NCBI GenBank assembly: GCA_030540405.1
Contig: JAUNWH010000018.1
Span: 1 to 45,076 of the forward strand
Length of the DNA stretch: 45,076 bases
Direction: 5' to 3'
DNA from: Spirochaetales bacterium
Lineage (GTDB): Bacteria; Spirochaetota; Spirochaetia; Treponematales; Treponemataceae
The notes beneath the pieces are model-generated. The model was not told the DNA's origin. It did not search any database and was given only the letters and a program-made list of their open reading frames with translations. A program made the position numbers and the translations under genes. Below are positions 38,997 to 45,076 of the stretch, piece after piece (the first letter of the stretch is position 1; each line of letters begins with the position of its first letter).

Positions 38997-40529
38997 ATGG
39001 CAAAAGCATTATTGGAAATGCGGAATATTACAAAAGAGTTTCCTGGCGTCAAAGCTCTGAACAACGTTACGCTTTCTGTAGAAGAAGGCGAGATTCATGC
39101 TCTTTGCGGCGAAAACGGAGCTGGAAAGTCTACTCTTATGAATGTTTTAAGCGGCATTTACGGATACGGCTCTTATTCCGGCGATATTATCTATGACGGC
39201 AAACTCTGCAAATTCCAGACAATAAAAGACAGCGAATCGCTGGGCATTGTAATTATTCATCAGGAGCTGGCTCTTGTTCCTCTTCTGACGATTGCAGAAA
39301 ATATGTTCCTTGGAAATGAGCGCGGCTCAAAATTCAAGGTTGACTGGGCAGAAACATTCGACAAGGCCGATTCCCTTCTGGCGGAAGTTGGTCTTAAAGA
39401 ATCATCACATACACTTATAAAGGACATTGGCGTTGGCAAGCAGCAGCTTGTAGAAATTGCCAAGGCTCTTGGAAAAAAAGTTCGGCTTTTGATTTTGGAT
39501 GAGCCAACAGCTTCCTTGAATGAAAACGAATCCAAGCATCTTTTGGATTTGCTTCTTGAATTCAAAAAGCAGGGAATGACTTCAATTATTATTTCCCACA
39601 AGCTGAATGAAATTTCTTATGTTGCTGACAAAATTACAGTTATCCGCGACGGCGCTGTAATAAAAACGCTCGACAAGAGCAAAGACGATTTTTCAGAGAA
39701 TACAATTATTGCGGCAATGGTTGGCCGTGATATTACAGATAGATTTCCTAAGCGCGCATCAAAAGTCGGAGATGTCTGCTTTGAAGTCAAGAACTGGTGT
39801 GTTGACCATCCTGTTTTCGACGGAATCAAGGTTTGCGACAATGTGAATTTCAACTTGCGCAAAGGCGAGGTTCTTGGAATTTCGGGGCTTATGGGAGCTG
39901 GCCGCACAGAACTTGCAATGAGCATCTTTGGACATTCTTATGGTGCGAATATTTCCGGGCAGATTTTTCTCAACGGAAAAGAAATTGAGCTTCCGAATGT
40001 AAAGTCAGCGATTAACCATAAAATTGCTTATGTTACAGAAGACCGCAAAGGCAACGGACTTATTCTTTCAGAAACAATCACGCAAAATACAGTTTCAGCG
40101 AAGCCGGAAAAAGTTTCTAAGCGCGGAATCTACAACTTTGACGAATGCAGACGCGTTGCTCAGGATTCAGCAAAGGAAATGCGTACAAAATGCGCAACTG
40201 TAGACGAAGCTGTAGGAAATCTTTCGGGCGGAAACATGCAGAAAGTTCTTCTTGGAAAATGGCTTTTTGCGGATCCGGATATTCTGATTCTTGACGAGCC
40301 TACACGCGGAATTGATGTTGGCGCAAAGTACGAAATTTACTGCATTATAAACCGCATGGTTGCAGAAGGAAAATCAGTAATTTTGATTTCCTCTGAAATG
40401 CCGGAAGTACTTGGAATGAGCGACCGCATTTATGTTATGAATGAAGGCCGCATGATTGCAGAAATGGACGCTAAAGATGCAAGTCAGGAAAAAATCATGT
40501 CATGCATCATCAGCTCGGAAAATAAATAG
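38997..40529 (+). CDS. gguA: Multiple-sugar ABC importer ATPase, GguA/MmsA type
   Basis: A 510-residue cytoplasmic ATPase with two ABC domains. Domain 1: Walker [10 protein letters not shown] (about residue 38), [23 protein letters not shown] (about 84-106), degenerate signature around IGVGKQQ, Walker [13 protein letters not shown] (about 162-173). Domain 2: degenerate Walker A (GLMGAGRTE, about 299), signature LSGGNMQK (about 409), Walker [15 protein letters not shown] (about 428-441). It closely resembles the GguA partner of ChvE. AGGAGA precedes the ATG, and the permease gene follows 24 bp downstream. Confidence 0.95.
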   Translation: MAKALLEMRNITKEFPGVKALNNVTLSVEEGEIHALCGENGAGKSTLMNVLSGIYGYGSYSGDIIYDGKLCKFQTIKDSESLGIVIIHQELALVPLLTIAENMFLGNERGSKFKVDWAETFDKADSLLAEVGLKESSHTLIKDIGVGKQQLVEIAKALGKKVRLLILDEPTASLNENESKHLLDLLLEFKKQGMTSIIISHKLNEISYVADKITVIRDGAVIKTLDKSKDDFSENTIIAAMVGRDITDRFPKRASKVGDVCFEVKNWCVDHPVFDGIKVCDNVNFNLRKGEVLGISGLMGAGRTELAMSIFGHSYGANISGQIFLNGKEIELPNVKSAINHKIAYVTEDRKGNGLILSETITQNTVSAKPEKVSKRGIYNFDECRRVAQDSAKEMRTKCATVDEAVGNLSGGNMQKVLLGKWLFADPDILILDEPTRGIDVGAKYEIYCIINRMVAEGKSVILISSEMPEVLGMSDRIYVMNEGRMIAEMDAKDASQEKIMSCIISSENK

Positions 40530-40553
40530 CCAAACTTTATTAGGAGTGTAAAT

Positions 40554-41804
40554 ATGGCAGTTAACACAAACAGCTTAAAGAAAATGCTTAAGGGCAACAC
40601 GATGATTTTTATTCTTCTGGCAGTCATGCTGTTTTTTCAGGCTTTGATTGTTGGATTTGACAAAGGCTCGCTTTTTGCCCCGGAAAATATTACAAACCTT
40701 ATAAACCAGAATGCCTGGGTTGTAATTCTTGCAACTGGTATGCTTCTGTGTATTCTTACCGGCGGAAACATTGACCTTTCTGTTGGTTCTGTAATTTGTC
40801 TTGTTGGCGCAGTCGCAGGAATTTTAATTGTAAATCTTGGCTGGCCGGTTATTCCTTCGATTATTGTATGTCTTATTGTTGGAACAGCAATCGGCGCATG
40901 GCACGGATTTTTTATTGCCTATGTGCATATTCCGCCGTTTATCTGTACTTTGTCTGGAATGCTTTTGTGGCGCGGAGTTGCCTTGATTCTTCTTGGCGGA
41001 ATGACAATTTCTCCGTTCCCTCCAGCATTTATGAACATTTTCAATAGCTACCTTCCAGACCTTGCGCTTGAGCAGGCTACAGATGAGCTTTTTGAAACTT
41101 CCGAAGATGCTTATTACGCTCTTGTTGACAAAAATGCCCAGATTACTTTGATTGTAACTTTGATTATTGCTGTTATTTGCTGCTTGGTTACTGTGGCTTC
41201 CGCAGTTTATAGCCGCGCTTCAAAAAAGAGAAAGGGCTATTCAGTATCTTCTGCAGGTTCATTCATCGGAAAGCAGGTTGTTTTGTGCGCTGTGATTATG
41301 CTTGTTGGCTGGCTTCTTGCACAGGACAAAGGACTTCCGCTTATCCTTGTAATTCTTGCGGTGATTGTCGGAATATATTCTTACTACACACAAAATACAG
41401 TTCCAGGCCGCTATCTTTATGCAATCGGCGGAAACGAAAAAGCTGCCCGTCTTTCAGGCGTAAACACTGACAATGTTATGTTCTTTGCTTACACAAATAT
41501 GGGATTCATTGCAGCTGTTGCAGGTCTTGTCTGTGCCGCGCGACTGAACTCTGCCGCTCCTACAGTTGGAACAAGCTATGAAATGGATGCAATTGCGTCA
41601 TGCTTTATCGGCGGTGCTTCTGCTTACGGCGGAACAGGAACTGTAGGCGGTGCTGTAATCGGCGCTGTATTTATGGGAATCCTTAATAACGGTATGTCAA
41701 TTCTTGGTGTTGATGCTAACTGGCAGCGCGCGGTAAAAGGCCTTGTTCTTTTGCTTGCTGTAATATTTGATGTTGTTTCAAAGAAAAGAAGCAGTTCAAA
41801 ATAA
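40554..41804 (+). CDS. gguB: Multiple-sugar ABC permease, GguB/MmsB type
   Basis: The only permease of this importer, so it should work as a homodimer. The 416-residue protein has about ten hydrophobic segments. Motifs: LCILTGGNIDLSVGSVICLVG (about residues 62-82, the RbsC-type signature), AIGGNEKAARLSGVN (about 291-305) and CFIGGASAYGGTGTVGGAVIGAV (about 345-367). An additional cytoplasmic loop with hydrophobic flanks around residues 175-240 is normal for the GguB type and absent from YtfT/YjfF. AGGAG precedes the ATG. A strong terminator follows, closing a three-gene operon. Confidence 0.94.
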   Translation: MAVNTNSLKKMLKGNTMIFILLAVMLFFQALIVGFDKGSLFAPENITNLINQNAWVVILATGMLLCILTGGNIDLSVGSVICLVGAVAGILIVNLGWPVIPSIIVCLIVGTAIGAWHGFFIAYVHIPPFICTLSGMLLWRGVALILLGGMTISPFPPAFMNIFNSYLPDLALEQATDELFETSEDAYYALVDKNAQITLIVTLIIAVICCLVTVASAVYSRASKKRKGYSVSSAGSFIGKQVVLCAVIMLVGWLLAQDKGLPLILVILAVIVGIYSYYTQNTVPGRYLYAIGGNEKAARLSGVNTDNVMFFAYTNMGFIAAVAGLVCAARLNSAAPTVGTSYEMDAIASCFIGGASAYGGTGTVGGAVIGAVFMGILNNGMSILGVDANWQRAVKGLVLLLAVIFDVVSKKRSSSK

Positions 41805-41842
41805 AAGTTAATTCTTATTCATTTTTCCTCCTTTCATTTTTG

Positions 41843-41875
41843 CCCGGTGTCTAAAAAGATGCCGGGTGTTTTTTT
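41843..41875 (+). terminator. Rho-independent terminator of the sugar operon
   Basis: CCCGGTGTCT (41843-41852) pairs with AGATGCCGGG (41857-41866) around AAAA, followed by a T-run. All ten pairs form when G-T pairs are allowed. Confidence 0.9.
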
Positions 41876-41989
41876 GTATTGATATTTACGTATTTAAAAA
41901 AGACTTGGAATGTTGTATAATATAAGTTCAGAGTTTCCTCAAAAAATTTAAGTTTTTAGAGGTTTCAATTAATTTTAACGAGGTTTGTC

Positions 41990-42847
41990 ATGGGCGATAT
42001 TACCCGCAGAATCACAAGAAAATCCTTAAAGGCAAAAAGAAAAGCAGCCATAAAAACTATAAAGGCGCAGGCAAAGGAAAAAATCCATCAGATAAAAGTT
42101 GACTATTCTATGGATGCTGAAAAGAAAAAGGAAAAAGCAGCTGAACGGGAACGCAAACGCGAGCTTAGGGCGCAAAAAGCAAATGCACGCTTGTCTTACA
42201 ATGCACGCCAGCCGCGTCCTTTCACTCTTGGCGAAGATGTGTTAAGCTCAATTGCAAACGGAATCGGGGCGGGGCTTAGCGTTTCGGCGATTGTTCTTTT
42301 GGTTATCCGCGCGTACTTTTATGCTCCGGATGTGCAGAAGAGCACTTATATTTCAACATTTGCCGTGTTCGGTTCAAGTCTTTTTGTGCTTCACCTTATG
42401 GCGACTCTTTACCATGCGATTTCGCCTTCAAAAGCAAAAAAAGTATTTTCTATTTTTAACCATTGCGCAATTTATCTTTTTATAGGCGGAATCTTTACAC
42501 CTTTGATGCTTACTAAAATGTCTGGGCCTGCCACAACTGCCTGCGCTGTTCTCTGGGGAATTCTTGCGTTCCTTTTGGTTTTGTATGCAGTGTTCGGCGC
42601 AAGGCTTCATTCATTTTCAGTTTTTACATACATAGTTTTTGCGGCAATTCTAGTAGGACTTGTTGCCTCTGGTGCTATTGACTTGAGCTTTTCAAGCAAA
42701 GTGTTCTTGTTTGCAGGAGCGGCCGCTTATGGAATAAGCCTTGTGTTCTTTATGATGCGGAATTTCAAATGGACTCACAGCATTTTCCATCTGTTTGCAA
42801 TTGGCGCTGCGGTGCTGGTATTCTTCGGAATTTATAACCTTATATAA
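41990..42847 (+). CDS. Hemolysin III/PAQR family protein with basic extension
   Basis: A 285-residue membrane protein. Residues about 80-285 form seven transmembrane helices with the conserved metal-site pattern of the YqfA/HlyIII/PAQR family: LHLMATLYHAI (about 123-133), FNHCAIYLFIGGIFTP (about 150-165) and HSIFHLFAI near the C-terminus (three His in all expected places). Most bacterial members are about 210-220 residues. This one has an extra N-terminal part of about 75 residues that is very rich in Lys/Arg and probably a long helix (KSLKAKRKAAIKTIKAQAKE). GAGG precedes the ATG; the extension is in frame with no later well-placed start. Function in bacteria is unsettled. Confidence 0.87.
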   Translation: MGDITRRITRKSLKAKRKAAIKTIKAQAKEKIHQIKVDYSMDAEKKKEKAAERERKRELRAQKANARLSYNARQPRPFTLGEDVLSSIANGIGAGLSVSAIVLLVIRAYFYAPDVQKSTYISTFAVFGSSLFVLHLMATLYHAISPSKAKKVFSIFNHCAIYLFIGGIFTPLMLTKMSGPATTACAVLWGILAFLLVLYAVFGARLHSFSVFTYIVFAAILVGLVASGAIDLSFSSKVFLFAGAAAYGISLVFFMMRNFKWTHSIFHLFAIGAAVLVFFGIYNLI

Positions 42848-42900
42848 TCTGAAGTTCTTTGATAAAAATATCAGTTTAATTGTCATTCACTAAATCAAAA

Positions 42901-42929
42901 TGTCATTGTCGTACTTGATACGGCAATCA
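42901..42929 (+). repeat. Palindromic repeat arm
   Basis: TGTCATTGTCGT, loop ACTTGAT, ACGGCAATCA. The stem ATTGTCGT/ACGGCAAT includes one T-G pair. A further TGTCATT lies 21 bases upstream (42880-42886). Confidence 0.7.
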
Positions 42930-43008
42930 GGGGACAAATTAACTGAATTTTTTCAGAAACATTGATGTGTCGTTGCCTGATTCCCACAGCAAAATATAAA
43001 ACAAGAAA

Positions 43009-43040
43009 TCCCGGTTGCAAAAACAGCCGGGAATTTTTTT
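43009..43040. terminator. Hairpin terminator between convergent genes
   Basis: TCCCGG (43009-43014) and CCGGGA (43027-43032) with a T8 run on the plus strand: a good terminator for plus-strand transcripts, such as that of the hemolysin III gene. For the slyX transcript the downstream T-run (ATTTCTTGTTTTAT) is weaker. Confidence 0.7.
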
Positions 43041-43252
43041 TAGTAATGCGGCGGCTTTCTGTTTGGAATGTCGCCTTCAAGAATGTCAGAAACTTCATGC
43101 AGCTTCTGAGATAAAAGCTTGTTTTCAGTCCTGAGATGCTCAATGGTTTCTGTATGCTCAACAGAAACTGCCTGAAGCTGGTTTACAAAGTCTTCCATGT
43201 AGGCAAGCTTTGTTTCAAGGCTGATTATTTTTTCTTCAACTTCCTTTTCCAT
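43040..43252 (-). CDS. slyX: SlyX family protein
   Basis: A 70-residue protein that is almost wholly a coiled coil (heptads over about residues 5-58: ISLETKLAYMEDFVNQLQAV) and ends in the diagnostic PPHY. SlyX is common in proteobacteria and of unclear function. The start is only five bases after the stop of the beta-CASP gene, so the two form an operon. The ribosome site would lie inside that gene (a GGAA-type site). Confidence 0.88.
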   Translation of the reverse strand: MEKEVEEKIISLETKLAYMEDFVNQLQAVSVEHTETIEHLRTENKLLSQKLHEVSDILEGDIPNRKPPHY

Positions 43253-43257
43253 TTGAA

Positions 43258-44790
43258 CTATTCCAAATTGTATGTTTCGCCGTACTTTACAATTTCAACA
43301 TTCGGAAATCCGTTTTCTGCAAGGTAGCCTTTTAAATATGCCTGCGCATCTTTTTCGCCATGCACAAGGAAAATCTTTTTGAGCCTGCTTGTGTCTATGA
43401 GCTTGAGCCATTCGGTGCTTTCCTTGTAGTCGGCGTGCGCGCTGAACGAGTCAATCTGCTTTACCTGAGCATTTACCTTGTACCAGTCGCCAAGAATCTT
43501 TACTTCCTTTTCGCCTTCAAGAATTCTGCGGCCCAAAGTATGCTCGGACATATAGCCTACAATCAAAATTATGTTGTTCGGATTTGAAATATTGTTCGCC
43601 AAGTGGTAAAGAATGCGTCCGGCTTCGCACATTCCGTCTGCGCTCAAAATTATCATAGGACCGCTTTTCTTGTTAAGCTCCTTGGATTCATCGACGCTTG
43701 TAATGAACTGAAGCGAGTTAAAGCCAAACGGATTTTTGTGGTGCGCAAGGAACGCTTCCTGTGTTGCGGCGTCATAGCATTCCTGATGAAGCTGATAGAT
43801 TCCAGTTGCATTTACCGCCATAGGACTGTCCATGTAAATTGGAATCTGCGGAATTCTTTTTTGGTCAACCAAAAGATGAAGGTAATAAACAATTTCCTGC
43901 GCGCGTTCAATTGCGAATGTTGGAATGATTATTTTTCCTTTTGAGTCGATTGCCTGACGCACAACTTTTTCCAGCTCGTACATTGTGCTTGAAGTTTCCG
44001 CATGAAGCCTGTTGCCGTAAGTGCTTTCCATAAAAATGTAGTCAGGGGCTGGCATATTTGTTGCCGGGTCTTTTATTATTGGCTTGTTCCGCCTTCCCAA
44101 GTCTCCTGTATAAAGAACTCTAAGCTCATTTGCTCCGTCCGCGTTTTGCGCCTGCTCATTTTTTGAAGAAAGTTTTGCGCCGAACAGTTTGTGCCAAAGT
44201 TTTGGTCTTGAGCCGCTTCCTGAGCCTGCATTTGCTCCTTGCTGATTTTTTCTTTGCCCTGTAATTGTAAAGTAGGCGAGGGAACTTCCAAGAATGTGCC
44301 CTGCGTCAAAAAATTCAAGCTGAACGTCCGGGGCAATATACATCTTGCGGTTGTAGCCCAGTGTAACAATCTGGTTTGCAGCCTTTACGCAGTCCGCTTC
44401 ATTATATAGAGGCTTCCAGGTAAAAGCTTCTCCTTTCTTTTTTGCCTGCTTTGCAAGAAATTCCGCGTCCCGTGCTTGAATGCGCGCGCTGTCCATCATA
44501 ACGATGTTCGCAAGATCCCGTGTTGCCGGAGTCGCATAAATTGTTCCGTCGTATCCGTTTTTCATAAGAACCGGAAGAAGTCCGCAGTGGTCGTAATGCG
44601 CATGGGTCAAAACAACGCTTTCAACTTTGTCCGCCGGAAAACTGAATTCTCTGTTCTTTTTGTCTGATTCTGCTCTTCGCCCCTGAAAAGCTCCGCAGTC
44701 TACCATTATGCTGCGTCCGTCAATTTCAAGTATATGCCGGCTTCCTGTAACTTCTTCTGCCGCTCCAAGTGAATATGCTGTAACTGCCAT
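43258..44790 (-). CDS. Beta-CASP metallo-beta-lactamase fold ribonuclease-like protein
   Basis: A 510-residue zinc hydrolase of the MBL-beta-CASP family, likely acting on RNA (CPSF-73/YSH1-like). MBL motifs: THAHYDHCG (about residues 64-72), DAGHILGS (about 165-172) and YTGDLGRR (about 229-236). Beta-CASP motifs: STYGNR (A), DSFSAHADY (B, about 456-464) and the VHGEKDA stretch (C). A low-complexity insert of about 45 residues (GQRKNQQGANAGSGSGS... to NADGANE, about 180-225) splits the MBL domain just before motif 4. ATG at 44790 follows AGGAGG; a longer reading to 44859 lacks a ribosome site. slyX is co-transcribed. Confidence 0.92.
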   Translation of the reverse strand: MAVTAYSLGAAEEVTGSRHILEIDGRSIMVDCGAFQGRRAESDKKNREFSFPADKVESVVLTHAHYDHCGLLPVLMKNGYDGTIYATPATRDLANIVMMDSARIQARDAEFLAKQAKKKGEAFTWKPLYNEADCVKAANQIVTLGYNRKMYIAPDVQLEFFDAGHILGSSLAYFTITGQRKNQQGANAGSGSGSRPKLWHKLFGAKLSSKNEQAQNADGANELRVLYTGDLGRRNKPIIKDPATNMPAPDYIFMESTYGNRLHAETSSTMYELEKVVRQAIDSKGKIIIPTFAIERAQEIVYYLHLLVDQKRIPQIPIYMDSPMAVNATGIYQLHQECYDAATQEAFLAHHKNPFGFNSLQFITSVDESKELNKKSGPMIILSADGMCEAGRILYHLANNISNPNNIILIVGYMSEHTLGRRILEGEKEVKILGDWYKVNAQVKQIDSFSAHADYKESTEWLKLIDTSRLKKIFLVHGEKDAQAYLKGYLAENGFPNVEIVKYGETYNLE

Positions 44791-44830
44791 AAAAGCCTCC
44801 TGATGTAATTCTAAAAACTGCCTATATTTA

Positions 44831-44859
44831 ATTATAAACCCGATTTGCGATTTTCTCAA
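44831..44859 (-). promoter_or_regulatory. Promoter of the beta-CASP/slyX operon
   Basis: Minus strand: TTGAGA (44854-44859), 17 bp, TATAAT (44831-44836). The leader would be about 35 nt, ending in AGGAGG before the ATG at 44790. Confidence 0.72.
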
Positions 44860-44987
44860 TTTTTTTCTTTACGCTGAAAATCTAGTTCACTTATCCTTGC
44901 AAGAAAATGCGGGACAGTAAAAACGGCAGTGCTTAATAGCAGCGAAACCAGCCTTGCTTGCTCTGCGCCTAATGCTATATTCAGTTA

Positions 44988-45076
44988 GAAATCAACTTAA
45001 TTTTATTTTGAAATCAAGTTAAAATAATTTTATTTTTAACTTAAAAACGTTTTGAAATTAACTTAAAATCGTTTTG
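44988..45076. repeat. AT-rich tandem array with 22-bp period, cut by window end
   Basis: Four consecutive 22-base units begin at 44988, 45010, 45032 and 45054. Three of them start GAAATCAA or GAAATTAA, units 3 and 4 share TTAACTTAAAA-CGTTTT, and the last base (G, 45076) begins a fifth. Period and phase are exact while the sequence drifts. From 44860 to 44987 nothing else is recognised. Confidence 0.65.

Noticed and set aside
44870..44985. Possible tRNA or small RNA in the last gene-free stretch
   Set aside because: No acceptor stem, T-loop (GTTCRA) or anticodon arm could be matched; the segment has no clear structure.

Overview
The window looks like a chromosomal segment of a saccharolytic, motile spirochaete, most likely a Treponema of the gut-associated T. 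succinifaciens / T. bryantii type. This rests on a FlaB-type core flagellin with a sigma-28 promoter, many spirochaete-style lipoproteins (lipobox ending SC or GC), AT-rich DNA with AAA/TTT/GAA-rich codons, several proteins recognisable only as treponeme-type unknowns, and two complete monosaccharide ABC importers. No rRNA, tRNA, phage, transposase or CRISPR array was found.

Layout. 0.15-4.2 kb (+): acyltransferase, an unknown 472-residue protein and an orphan oligopeptide-type binding protein. 4.2-8.8 kb (-): a tight run of AraC regulator, coaBC, mscS and two small lipoproteins. 8.9-10.5 kb (+): a membrane zinc-ribbon protein with a leaderless-type promoter, then flaB. 10.5-20.8 kb: a pentose-use region with an AraC regulator, a YtfQRT-YjfF-type importer, an FGGY kinase, a ribulose-5-phosphate 4-epimerase and a FucI/AraA-superfamily isomerase. 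Transporter, kinase and epimerase together predict L-arabinose uptake and conversion to D-xylulose-5-phosphate. The part from about 10.5 to 19.2 kb is visibly GC-richer than the rest and has clusters of palindromic repeats within or near its ends, which suggests acquisition by transfer.

21.1-22.2 kb: a surface-type lipoprotein whose promoter has consensus -35 and -10 boxes around a C4G8 spacer, a candidate phase-variation switch. 22.3-27.9 kb: a CHASE2-class III adenylate cyclase divergent from a small exported protein, a beta-barrel-like protein and a FecR-domain protein, read here as one envelope-sensing/cAMP module. 28.0-33.0 kb (+): a lipoprotein, a metallophosphoesterase, a single-chain ECF transporter core (two ATPases fused to EcfT) and an SLC13/ArsB-type permease. 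33.0-36.0 kb (-): an unknown protein, an orphan family-1 binding lipoprotein and an aminotransferase. 36.2-37.5 kb: enolase. 37.7-41.9 kb: a ChvE-GguA-GguB multiple-sugar importer behind a LacI-type operator. 42.0-44.8 kb: a hemolysin III/PAQR protein with a basic N-terminal extension, SlyX and a beta-CASP metallo-beta-lactamase protein. The window ends inside an AT-rich array of 22-bp units.

Recurring themes are binding-protein-first operons with a terminator-like hairpin before the ATPase gene, promoters lying only 6-10 bases upstream of ATG codons that lack a Shine-Dalgarno site, and a dispersed family of CTTGA-loop hairpins flanked by TGTCATT and AATCT.
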